64,000 nt of DNA from assembly GCA_963971425.1 (NCBI GenBank), contig OZ020515.1, positions 15,888,291 to 15,952,290 of the forward strand, in the 5' to 3' direction. Positions 23,448 to 33,014 of this stretch are shown one piece after another. The DNA comes from Bryoerythrophyllum caledonicum. Lineage: Eukaryota > Streptophyta > Bryopsida > Pottiales > Pottiaceae. A model generated the notes under the pieces. The model did no database searches. It was not told the origin of the DNA and saw only the letters and a program-made list of their open reading frames with translations. Every line of letters begins with the position of its first letter. Position 1 is the stretch's first letter. The position numbers were made by a program, and so were the translations under genes.

Positions 23448-24555
23448 ACCTCCAACAGCCATAATGTACGCATACTCAGCTAGCAAAGCAATCCTGCACG
23501 CCGATCATTTATTTAAAAGAGACCAAAAGAGAGGCGAAAACCAGAGAACGGGCAGTAAATCTTTCAGTAATAAAGTCATGGCTCGGAAGGAATGAATGGC
23601 ACCTGATAATTCGTCGTCGGTGATTCTTTTCTTTGAAGTGAGGATCAGGAAACAAAAAAGAACATCTTTTGGCGATTTCAGTGTCGACAGCGCAAGTAAT
23701 CTCGTGTAACATAGTCCATGACACAAAAAAAGATAGCACAAAGAGACGGTTCAGCTACTCCACAGGAACAAGCTAAGTATCACCACATAATACCCGGCCT
23801 TTCTCGAAGTAGTTTGGTAAGTGCTTCATAACATTTGTCCTTGAGACTGATATGTTCTCATGCTGCAAACCAAAAATATCCCAAGATAAAATTCAATGAA
23901 TCTCCCAACATGCGAATCCTAGTTTTGTCCTTGATAAGCAAACCTGCCCCGGATGTTCAGGTAATGCAATGATTCTTTCTTTCACGTACTCGCGCACCTG
24001 ATAATTTATATGTGCTTGATACGATTGAGCCCACATGCCACAAATAACTGAACCACTACAAACTCACATACATGAATATGATATCAATCCGAGATACATG
24101 AGAACAGAAACACACCTTGTCTCATAGCTCCATCCCAACCATTAAAGACTTGAGAAACAGTGGTGACATTTATACTGCAGATTCGAACAAAACGAACATT
24201 AGAATTTAAGCATATAATATGAATTAAGTGATTAGTAACCACCACAACCAAAAGGTAATAGGAGATAATCAGGCAGAAAGATCCAATACCAGAAGCTCGC
24301 CGATGAGACCACTGAAACCGCAACCTATATCAGCAAATCGATCCTTCAGATCTTTACCCTCTGCACACACATGCAGACCACAACGGTTTTGTCATATGAT
24401 AAAATTCTCCACCTACTTGCCATGGCACACTTCTAACTATAACAAAGCACACACATCGACATCTTCAAAAATCACACTTCCTCACCTGTTGTTTCTTCTT
24501 GCGAGAAAACTCTGGGAAGCTTTCAGACCAGTCAAATTCACTCGGCATTGTCGGT
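23448..24555 (-). pseudogene. tRNA (guanine-N7)-methyltransferase gene fragment with introns
   Basis: Seven exon pieces on the minus strand match the plant TRMB/METTL1 family, which makes m7G46 in tRNA. They are 24,486-24,555 (PSEFDWSESFPEFSRKK), 24,290-24,358 (RFADIGCGFSGL, SAM-binding), 24,116 to about 24,179 (LMVGMEL), 23,944-23,997 (VREYVKERIIAL), 23,794-23,862 (NISVSRTNVMKHLPNYFEKGR), 23,603 to about 23,675 (FPDPHFKEKNHRRR, the family signature) and 23,448-23,493 (LLAEYAYIMAVGG). Introns have GT..AG ends. Lesions: a TGA at 24,122-24,124 where the family has Arg (MELRDK), and one extra T in the run at 23,654-23,659. The last two exons are not found. An ATG at 24,750 in a good context could be the original first exon. 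Confidence 0.85.
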
Positions 24556-24984
24556 CTGCAACGCAGCATCTTAAACAAGGTCAATTTCCAAACCAAAAAA
24601 AAGGAAGGAAAAGACAATTATAGAATTAAACTCTCAAGATATTATTCACTAAAACCAAAAATTGGCAATCGCTGAGAGGAAAAAATGGCTGCTCCTCCAC
24701 GACAGCTGCAGCAGGAGCGGTCCCTGGTATGTCTTCCTCGGCCGCCATGGCCGCTAATCTGCACCTCGAACCTCACATATAAACACAAACCCTAAACCCT
24801 ACAGTCTCCTACCACATAATAATGATATTTAGTGTTACACAACATATACCGAAATGAAACGGAAAAATCTGGAGTAAGATTAAACAAGTTAACAAGACGT
24901 TTCAAGCTTTTTTGATTCTAGAAATTCTTAGCATGGAAACTAAGAAAGTTGCTTTCCATTTTGGGAAGTACATAAAAACGCATA

Positions 24985-25420
24985 CCACTTTGGATTGCAG
25001 CACCTCGAATGGCCTTCCTGCAAGCAAAGCAAGACACAACGTCAATTGATAAACCCCACTGAAACCGACCTAAGCAAACACTAGAAGTGCTGCTAACCCA
25101 GAAACAGAAGCAAGACAAAACAAGGCAAGCCCCAAATCGTGTTCTATGTGCGAAGTACCTAAGGTGAGGCTGACAAGCGAAGCAGCGGCAAACGCATGAT
25201 CGTAGGGCAAATTGCTCATTAAAGGAACCAGTCTCTGCAGCTGCCACCCCGGAAATGACGTCGCAGGATTGACAAGGACCAAGCTCATGTCCGACTCCGG
25301 ATTCCGTGCTGCAACTAAGAGTGCCAGCGCTCCCCCACCAAATAAACAGGACAGCGCAGGCGTCGTCTCGCTTCTGCCGCTACTGCACTCTCCACCATCT
25401 CCATCAAACGCATGAAGGAC
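24985..25420 (-). pseudogene. Phytyl-ester-synthase-like hydrolase fragment
   Basis: The minus-strand exon ending at the donor at 25,159 encodes GGGALALLVAARNPESDMSL, then VLVNPATSFPGWQLQRLVPL. This matches the alpha/beta-hydrolase half of plant PES1/PES2 (plastid phytyl ester and triacylglycerol synthases). A second small exon (about 24,988-25,019) follows. The nucleophile elbow, normally G-D-S-F-G-G, reads S-C-L-F-G-G, so the catalytic Ser is lost or displaced. Nothing of the remaining exons is seen in order; the acyltransferase half lies upstream instead. The frame from 25,528 to 25,420 has no family match. Confidence 0.75.
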
Positions 25421-25544
25421 GTTCGATCCCCGCAGCAATGTGGAGGCACCGCAACGCGAACAACCTGCAGCCATCACCAAACTTAAAGCGCTTCCTCGAT
25501 CACAACGTCTCACAACCCAAATGCCCACAAGAATCGCTACATTG

Positions 25545-25725
25545 CCACGATTACACTGACGATGTCGTCTTCTCCAACCCCACCAAAATGAATGATAGTG
25601 ACCCCGTGGCGCACAAACTCGGACTTCTGAGGCCAGAAGAGGAGCTAGAATTCCCTGTGCGCAATCTGAAAGATGCGTTCTCCCAGTGGCAGCCGGAGAC
25701 TACCATCTGCTGACAACGTGGATAA
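25545..25725 (-). pseudogene. Phytyl-ester-synthase-like acyltransferase fragment
   Basis: The minus-strand translation shows LFWPQKSEFVRHGVTIIHFG, then GVGEDDIVSV. This matches the C-terminal acyltransferase domain of PES proteins (family pattern LFWPxxxEFVRxA...GATIVPFGxVGEDD). The preceding residues (PLGERIFQIAHREF) align with the PGGxREAxHRKGE region. An in-frame TAG stands where the family has Lys just before LFWP. The piece is only about 60 codons and lies 5' of the hydrolase fragment on the same strand, the reverse of the natural order. Confidence 0.75.
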
Positions 25726-25789
25726 ACTTGTACATAGCTTAATACATATCAACTCAAAGATCGGCCCACCGCTGTAGCTTTCGAACTCA

Positions 25790-26361
25790 GGAGAAAGACT
25801 GTAGGACTGCCCGGCTTCTTGGAATGAAAAGTTGTCAAAGCTGCCTGCCGCGGCTCCAACGTCATTGAGCCATCCAAGCATACGAAGAGAAACTCTGCAC
25901 GTGCTAGAGGCCCCTCCAAAAAATCCAGCATCTGCAAGAACTGACAGTAAACTACTGATTTTTCACTCCGATCTTTCTCCCGGGCCTTGACCAGGAGCTG
26001 GATGAGGGCGACCACTTTGGCAGAAGCGGCAGATGATGGATCAGGTGCATCTTCTTCTCCGGGGGCTTCCACGAGATCTAAAGTGATGAGCTTGGTGTAG
26101 CACATGGGGCACTCCTCTTTACTGCGCAGAGACTTGTTGATGCACCTACGGCAATAGACGTGGGCGCAGGGTGTGATCACTGCGTTGGTGAGCTGGTTCA
26201 GGCAGATCGCGTAGTCGACGTCCCCCCCGCCCTTGATTATGGCAATCCACTAGTCTTCGTCCATCGACTTGCAGCGTGTGCATGGACCTTCTCAAGGCAA
26301 TCGCCTTCACAAGTGCATGCAGATCATCGAAGATCACCATCAGAGCAGATTCAGGTTCCAA
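25790..26361 (-). pseudogene. SNF2-family RING helicase fragment (Rad5/SMARCA3-like)
   Basis: The minus strand reads HALVKAIALRRSMHTLQVDG (end of the SNF2 N-lobe), then directly a RING finger at about 26,090-26,215 (ICLNQLTNAVITPCAHVYCR, RCINKSL, CPMC). The start of the helicase C-lobe follows: VVYCQFLQMLDFLEGPL, LDGSMTL, FLLSSKATAVG. This is the order of plant Rad5-like DNA-repair translocases, but the spacer between lobe and RING is missing. The first RING cysteine is Tyr (DYAIC instead of DCPIC), and the frame changes before the RING. The C-lobe stops at motif V, where the DNA runs into unrelated sequence and then the PES fragment. Confidence 0.8.
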
Positions 26362-26502
26362 GACAAAGTTGTGATGTAACAGTAATTACATTGGGACCTT
26401 TGAGAACTCACCTGATATTGGAAAATTACAGAGCTCACTTTGCAATAGTTCAGCCAAAAGTGCCTAGCGTTACCAAACTATTCTGCAATTTCGGTGAGAA
26501 AT

Positions 26503-26936
26503 TCACCCAATGTCAACGGAGGAAGAAGGAGAAGGCCATAAAGCGGCGAAAGAACAACGGCTGGAAGGTGATGAAGACAATGCCTCCATCAAGTGTAGTC
26601 TCTGCTGCCTTCGATTCTTGCTAAAGACAATAATATCGTCGATGTAGCATCTCACAAAGTCCAAGCCCAAGAATACCCGGTCCATTATCGTTTGGAATCC
26701 TGCTGGTGCATTCTTCAATCCAAATTCCAAGGCAAGAACTTCCACTGGAACAACTGGTCCTTCCCATCCTTATCAATGCCCCAAAACGCAGGCTTCTCCT
26801 TGTCCTCATCTCTCAGCCCAAACTGGTGGTATCCAGATCGCAAATCCAACGTACAAAATACCTTGGCATGACCAATGGCTTTGAAATTTTCCTCCGGTAT
26901 TGGTATGGCATAATGATTCGACTTAGAAGTTTGTAA
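26503..26936 (-). pseudogene. Ty3/gypsy reverse transcriptase fragment, inverted
   Basis: The minus strand reads NHYAIPIPEENFKAIGHAK, VFCTLDLRSGYHQFGLRDED, KPAFWG, then in another frame NAPAGFQTIMDRVFLGLDFV and YIDDIIVFSKN. These are successive RT motifs including the YxDD catalytic box. At least one frameshift is present. The piece is abutted at 26,937 by the RT thumb and RNase H on the opposite strand, so this part is either inverted relative to the rest of one element or comes from a second insertion. Confidence 0.8.
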
Positions 26937-28763
26937 AGACGTTCAATGCTCTTGCAAAGTTATTGATCATATTGACAAGAAATGATCAACCTTGGATTTG
27001 GGAAGATGAGCAAGAAACGACCTTTTAACAATTGAAGGACCATGTGGCATCAAAACCAGTATTTCAAAGGACAATAGCAGGAAGGACTTACCGGCTACAC
27101 ACAGATTGGAGCGCGTTGGAAATTGGCGCGGTGTTGACGCAAATGGATGATGATGAGAAGGAGTTTGTAACTGCGTACGCCAACCGGTCCAACAATAATG
27201 CAGAGGCTGGAAATAGCTCATATGAAAGAGAGTGTTTGGCTGCCATATGGGTAATTGCGCATTTTAGATGATATCTTCATGGTAACGAGTTTTTATTGGT
27301 GATTGATCATCAACCGTTGAAGTTCTTGATGGAATCGGACGCGCTGACAACGAAACTAGGACAGTGGGCCTTGATGTTGATGGAGTACGACTTTAAGGTA
27401 GTTCATAGGACGGGGTTCGTGAATATGGATGCTGACGGCATTAGCCGCAATCCAATTCCAAACCAAAAGGACGTCACTGAGCGCTAGGCGGCACGGTGAG
27501 GGTGAGGGTGATCTGTTTCTATGGTGGCATAGTTCGACATTTTTAGGAGTGTTATTGATGCATGGAGAATCCACCGGGGAAGCTACTGTGGCCACGGTAG
27601 ATGAGGATGGAGATAAGGAGTTTGGAGACGCGAGAGACATTTTCAAAGACACGAATGTGATGCAATTATTTCTATAGGATGGAGAAGCGGTGCCAACATG
27701 GTCCGCTACGGAGAGAGATCGGATTTTACAACGGGCCAAACGGTTTGTATGGGAGATGACTCACCTTGTTAGGGTGTGGCTAAACGGTACCAAGAAGGTG
27801 GTGCGGGTTCCAATAGAGAAGGTGAAGCTGATCAAACATGCACATGAGGATCTCATACACTTTGGAGTGCGGAGGACCTATAGTTTGTTACAAATTCACT
27901 ATTGGTGGCGAGAGATGTAGTTATAAGTCCAAACGTTGGTTGTGCGGTGTATGGTGTGTAATTGTGTGTGAGCGTCTTTTAATGCTCTGATGCCACTATG
28001 GCAACCATTGCCAATTATAGGCTTAAGATACAAATGGAGCTTGGATTTTGCAAGACCATTGCCAGTGACACCTTGATACAACAAGTATGTATTGGTGATT
28101 ATCAAACATTTCTTAAAACGGATAGAGTTGGTGGCATTACATAACAAGTTGAGTGAGGGGGCCGCTTACTTTTTTGTGTGTTTTGAGTTGTGTTCTGAGT
28201 CGTGTTCTGAGTTGTTTTGGAGTTCCAGCAGAGATACTCACAGACCAAGGGAGAGAATTCTTGGGTGAATTTCAGACCTTATGTGAGCAAGCGATGATTG
28301 ATCATAGCACTACTTAGATGAATCACCCCGAAGCAGATGGATTGACGGAGCGTATAGTGCAAAACATCAAAAAGGGGCTTCGGAAGTACATCTTGAAGAA
28401 GGGACATCAACAGAATTGGAATTTGCAATTACCGTGGATAGCAATGGGCTATCGGTTCACCAAACAAACATCCTTGGCGTCTTTTTCACCTTATTATCTA
28501 TTCTTTGGAAGGCACCCCGTTTTACCGAAGGCCATTCAAGCAGATACTGACAGCGTGTTGGCTAACATGGACAATCCAGACACGTGGGCTTTAAATGTGT
28601 GAGTAATGTACAGATTTGTTCAAGAGGATGATGCCTATGGTATTGGAGAACCTCTCTATAACTCAACGTCGCAATTCATTTCATTATGCTATGATACGAG
28701 GAAGTGGCTACCGACCGCAAGTGCGGCGTTTCATGCTTGCAGACTATATGTATTTGCAGCAAA

Positions 28764-28775
28764 CAACACCTACCA
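28764..28775 (+). repeat. Target-site duplication around LINE tail, left
   Basis: caacacctacca is repeated exactly at 28,925-28,936. The pair brackets the 149-base LINE 3' fragment. Confidence 0.85.
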
Positions 28776-28924
28776 GAAGAAGAAGAAGAACGCCGGTACC
28801 GAAGGGACCGGCGTGAATAAAGTGTCTGTTCGTTCCATTACTAAGACCATGCCCACCGGACAAGGAATTAGTAAGTAGGAACTACTTCCCCCTCTCGAGG
28901 GTAGACACTATGTAACGGGTAGCC
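28776..28924 (-). mobile_element. 149-bp 5'-truncated LINE tail inserted in gypsy remnant
   Basis: This is the reverse complement of the last roughly 147 bases of the full-length LINE (18,731-18,877), with under a dozen differences: the (TTC)n tail, the hairpin gccggtcccttcggtaccggc, then ctttattcacgccgg and the conserved ccctcgagagggggaagtag region. It is flanked by a perfect 12-bp duplication (caacacctacca). It is a dead-on-arrival insertion typical of target-primed reverse transcription, and its high similarity to the full copy shows the family was recently active. Confidence 0.9.
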
Positions 28925-28936
28925 CAACACCTACCA
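28925..28936 (+). repeat. Target-site duplication around LINE tail, right
   Basis: Second copy of caacacctacca. Removing 28,776-28,936 restores continuity of the gypsy-derived sequence. Confidence 0.85.
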
Positions 28937-29262
28937 CCTTGAATGTGACACCATGACGAGTAATTTTGCGAGTTTGTAAGGTGAAGGACTCATGTGTGTT
29001 ATTATTGGAAAGTCGTGATGGAAAGATGTGGGAGGATCACATGCGCAATTGCCCGCCTTGCCACTTGCCACACATTGTACACCCTGGCCTCTCTCACATC
29101 TCTGCTCGATTACGTTGTCAGTTGTTTGGAAGTGCCAAACGAGTAGCCACTACGGTAATTTGTGATTTATGTTCTACGGGGTGGCATTTAGAATGTTTAA
29201 CTCCACCTCTATTGGAGGTACCAGTGGGTCAATGGTCTTGTCCAGAGTGTTTAGCACGTTGA

Positions 29263-29588
29263 GGGTCTCAGTAGACAAAGTCTAGCATTAAAAATGTGTT
29301 AGAGTCAATTAACGATGGGGCTCTATTTGCACCCGGCCTATCGTTTGTTTATAAAATCTTTTAGCGCCTTGTCATATAGATCACATTGATTCTATGGTCT
29401 TGAGAGGTTTTCATTCGCAGTCATCATTCAATTTGATATGACTGTGTGGTTTGCTGGTGAAAAAGGGGGCTTCAGCACAGGCGAAGGAGGTGAGTAAAGG
29501 GGTACTTGTAGACCGCTTCCTACTTCTTGGTGTACAAGGTTATGAGCCATTTATTTCTTTTCCCTAAGTCTAGATTGCTGATAATATG
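29263..29588. other. Sequence between gypsy remnant and Tc1 element
   Basis: No gene recognised. It may be the tail of the gypsy-derived element, continuing beyond the Tc1 insertion at 32,258. The two outer flanks share no open frame I could join with confidence. Confidence 0.35.
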
Positions 29589-29590
29589 TA

Positions 29591-30169
29591 CAATAGGGTG
29601 ACATTCAAATTGGCCGTTTAGTAGTTCCAGGGATAGTGTCCTACACTGCTGCCAACTTTGACACCCTCCCCAAAGCTGAGAAATTGTTATTTTACCATGA
29701 AAATTTGGGGGCAGCATCATCTTTATGTTGAAAACATGCATACCAAATTTCAAGTCCAGGAGACTTATACAAAAAAACTTATGCAAGATCTACCAACATG
29801 GGATAGCTGTGAGAAAAGTGTCACAGCTGCCAACTTTGACACCCTCCCAAGAATTGAGGAAAATTTTTTGCCCATGAAATTTTTGGAGCAAAAACATTTT
29901 TATGTTGTTTGCATGTGTGGAAAATTTCAAGTCCAAAAGACCCATACAAAAAATAATATTCCAAATCTACCAACATGTGTAGTTTTGAGAAACAAAGGGG
30001 AAAACCATTTTACTACTTCCAACTTTGACGCCCTCCTTAGGATTGAATTTTTGTTGATACATAGTGAAATTTTTGGCACAAGATCATCTCTACGCTGGTA
30101 ACATGTGAGATAAATTTCAAAGCCAAAAGATGTACACAAAAAAGTTATTCCATATCTACCAACATGTAT
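29591..30169 (+). repeat. Left terminal inverted repeat with three internal repeats
   Basis: The arm is built of about three tandem diverged units of roughly 180-190 bases. Landmarks are aactttgacaccctcccc near 29,653, aactttgacaccctccca near 29,831 and aactttgacgccctcctt near 30,022. Each is followed after about 40 bases by an aaatttNgNgcaNaatcatNtttatg-like segment and a caaatttcaagtccaNNagac-like segment. The arm overlaps the end of the transposase gene by a few codons. Confidence 0.85.
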
Positions 30170-31157
30170 GTCCTCCATTAGCGTCAATCACTGCTAGTAA
30201 CCTAGAGGGCATAGAATGACATAGTTGAAGGAGCTTTGTACCATTGACTAACTTCCACTCTCTTTCAAGAACTACCTTCAACACATCTAAGCTTCTAGGG
30301 CATTGTTTGCCATGTTGCACAACATCTTTTAACATCCTCCAAACGTTCTCGATTGGATTGAGATCGGGAGAGTTTGCAGGCCAGTTGAGCTTTTCGAGAA
30401 GGTGGCTTTGTCTCCATTCTTCACATATTTTGCTCCTATGGACGGGTGCCCCATCTTCCATAAGGACTCCTTGTGGAATTTGACCCATGAAATGAACCAA
30501 TTTGGCATCGTAAACCACTTCTATAAAATCCTTAGCAGAATTAGGCATAAAGACAAGTTCTAACTTTTGTCCTCCGGCAAATGCGCCCCAAATCATTAAA
30601 GAAGTCCTTCCACTTTTAAAAGTAGGAGCTAGACAACTTGATGAATAACGCTCGTATGCACTTCTCTAAACATGAATTTGCCGAGAATTTTTTTCAATTT
30701 CAAAAGTAGATTCATCTGTCCAAACAACACGCTCCCACTCTTTTGCACTCCATCCACGATACTTCTGAGCAAAAGCTAATCGTTGAGACATGTGACGAGG
30801 TGTCAAAAAAGGTTTTTTGACTGCAATTCGACTAAAAATGCCATTTTTATGTAAGACCCTTTGAATAGTACGTCTACACACTTGAGTAGGACATGCATTG
30901 GTAATCTCTGAGAGTGAAGAGCAACGATGAATTTTTGAGTAATGCACAATACTACGAACATCTCTATCACTAAGCTTTTTAGCGTGACTTCCACTGCAAG
31001 GTTTGCACTTGTAGGTTCCATCTTCTCTAAATGTTTTTACTAACCTTGTAACTGTTCTAATAGGAACTCCAATAGTAGCTGCAATTTGAACTCCTATAAA
31101 TCCTCCTTCACTCAAACCTATGATGCGAGCACGAATTTCATCTGAAATTGCCATCAT
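30156..31157 (-). pseudogene. Tc1/mariner transposase (DD34E), one in-frame stop
   Basis: The frame starts at an ATG at 31,157 (a second ATG follows at once) and ends at 30,156, about 333 codons. The N-terminus carries a helix-turn-helix DNA-binding region (IRARIIGLSEGGFIGVQIA, TVTRLVKTFREDGT) and a second HTH around residues 60-110. The DDE core shows WTDEST (first Asp), MEDGAPVH (second Asp) and NSPDLNPIEN (Glu). The second Asp and Glu are separated by 34 residues, so the class is DD34E. A single TAG at 30,666-30,668 lies between the first and second catalytic Asp. Otherwise the frame is intact, so the loss is recent. It would cut at the element ends and insert at TA. Confidence 0.92.
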
Positions 31158-31677
31158 AAACTTATAGAGTGCGTGATGCTAGCTACAGCAGTAGAGTAGG
31201 GGTTAGAGCAGAGCAAGGGGGAGAGAAGGGAGCCAAGGCGCTGGAGCAGAGAGGAGAGAGAAGGGTCGCCAAAGCACAAGCCCATATGCATACATGAAAA
31301 ATCGTTTTGCTCTTAATCACTCATCATGTATGCCCAATGTGAGTCAACACTCATGCATCCCACAATACAACACTCTCTGTTTTGAGGATTGTCTCAACAT
31401 TCAGTCTATCACAAATCACAGACACCATTCCCTTTACATAGTGTTCAATAGATATTTAGAAGAAAAAATTTGTCATGTGTCTAATGCACACTTTATGGCC
31501 AAGTGGATTCTTCTGCATGGAACACTTCTTCACTTCTTCATTTAGATGTTATTGATCTTTTTGAGAAGCATTTATGTTTGGTGGCTTACTCACATGATTG
31601 AGTTCAATGAAAAAGCATGAGGTGTCAAAGATATTTTGACATTTTCAATATGACCTTCAAATTGTTTATCATAGTTC

Positions 31678-32257
31678 CACATGTTGATAGATATGGAATA
31701 ACTTTTTTTAGGTATGTCTTTTGGCTTTGAAATTTATCCCACATGTTACCAGCGTAGAGATGATCTTGTGCCAAAAATTTCATTGTGTATCAACAAAAAT
31801 TCAATCCTAAGGAGGGCGTCAAAGTTGGAAGTAGTAAAATGGTTTTCCCCTTTGTTTCTCAAAACTACACATGTTGGTAGATTTGGAATATTATTTTTTG
31901 TATGGATCTTTTGGACTTGAAACTTTCCACACATGCAAACAACATAAAAATGTTTTTGCTCCAAAAATTTCATGGGCAAAAAAATTTTCCTCAATTCTTG
32001 GGAGGGTGTCAAAGTTGGCAGCTGTGACACTTTTCTCACAGCTATCCCATGTTGGTAGATCTTGCATAAGTTTTTTTGTATAAGTCTCCTGGACTTGAAA
32101 TTTGGTATGCATGTTTTCAACATAAAGATGATGCTGTCCCCAAATTTTCATGGTAAAATAACAATTTCTCAGCTTTGGGGAGGGTGTCAAAGTTGGCAGC
32201 AGTGTAGGACACTATCCCTGGAACTACTAAACGGCCAATTTGAATGTCACCCTATTG
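31678..32257 (-). repeat. Right terminal inverted repeat
   Basis: Near-perfect reverse complement of 29,591-30,169, with the same three internal repeat units and the same terminal CAATAGGGTG read inward from 32,257. The few differences include base changes at the inner end. Confidence 0.9.
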
Positions 32258-32259
32258 TA

Positions 32260-33014
32260 CATGTGTGTTGTTTTATAGTTTAACGGAGGTAATGGTGGTG
32301 GTTTTGTCACTGCTACTCCGGATTTGTCTTTAACTGTGCGCTCTCACCTGGTTAGCACGATGTTATCTTGGCATGATGCGGTTGTGCACGACAACAATTT
32401 TGAATTGTTTTTGGTCAGAAATTGTCACGATCCTTCAGGGGTTAACTTGATAGTGGCATGGTTCTGCTCACACTGGTTCTTAGTGATGTAACATGGAATA
32501 GTAGGCATGATGTATTACTAGCGCAACATTCCAGAAAAATTGTGTGTCCAACTCCAGCAACTAGCTTGTACTCAATCTTGTTTAAGTAATTTGAGGCAGA
32601 TCATAATTGTTGAGAAGTAATCCAAGAATTGTGTCTAATGAATGTGTTCAATCTTGTGTTACAACCAGTTTGAGATGGTTTCAGTTTGCATGATGATGCA
32701 TGTACTATTTAGAAGTGATACTCCCATGCATCACATAGCCACATTAGTTGATGTATTCAACAAACATCAAGGCTCAAGGAAGCAAAGAGAACGTCCTATC
32801 AATGAAGATGCAACTTGTCAACTTGAGAGAATTGATCATGAAGTTTTCATCATAGTTATTAACAGTAAAATAACATTAGAACTTATTTTGCACAAAAAAT
32901 TCAATTCAAATCAAATCCAATTTAATAAAATGACACTTAGCAAATACAATGCGTTTCATATAACATAAAATTAAACCTCTATTTTACATAAACCATAACA
33001 TAAAGTACCTATGG
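32260..33014. other. Unassigned sequence right of Tc1 element
   Basis: The plus strand has an open stretch at about 32,284-32,490 (GNGGGFVTATPDLSLTVRSH and on) that ends in TAA. I do not recognise it. It may be the interrupted continuation of the gypsy-derived element to the left of the Tc1 insertion. The rest, to 33,014, shows nothing. Confidence 0.35.

Larger units (their letters stand above)
26937..29262 (+). pseudogene. Ty3/gypsy polyprotein remnant: RNase H, integrase, partial PHD finger
   Basis: The plus strand, in several frames, first shows the RT connection (ALAKLLIILTRNDQPWIW). RNase H spans 27,030-27,480: TDWSALEIGAVLTQ, YERECLAAIWVIAHF, VIDHQPLKFLM, RTGFVNMDADGISR. The integrase zinc region follows at 27,800-27,950 (HAHEDLIHFGVRRTY, then CMVC). 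The integrase core is at 28,220-28,600 (EILTDQGREFLG, HPEADGLTERIVQNIKKG). The end, 29,000-29,262, carries a cysteine-rich stretch with PHD-finger character. Stops occur near 27,027, 27,269, 27,485, 27,917 and 28,317. A 149-base LINE tail interrupts it at 28,776. No LTRs were recognised. Confidence 0.8.
29591..32257 (-). mobile_element. Complete Tc1/mariner element with 580-bp inverted arms
   Basis: Borders are CAATAGGGTGACATTCAAAT at 29,591 and its reverse complement ending at 32,257, with a TA duplication at 29,589-29,590 and 32,258-32,259. The inverted arms run about 29,591-30,169 and 31,678-32,257 and are nearly identical. Inside each arm the motif aactttgacNccctcc recurs about every 180-190 bases. 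Between the arms lies one transposase gene on the minus strand. The high arm identity and intact ends indicate recent insertion. Confidence 0.9.

Noticed and set aside
24122-24124. U-to-C RNA editing could rescue the TGA as Arg
   Set aside because: Such editing in seed-free plants is known for organelle transcripts. This is a nuclear-type gene with spliceosomal introns, further lesions and missing exons.
29658-30101. 147-codon frame mirrored by minus-strand frames near 31.7-32.2 kb
   Set aside because: Both lie in the inverted arms of the Tc1 element. They are copies of the same noncoding repeat, not genes.
30244-30483. 79-codon plus-strand frame
   Set aside because: Antisense shadow of the Tc1 transposase.
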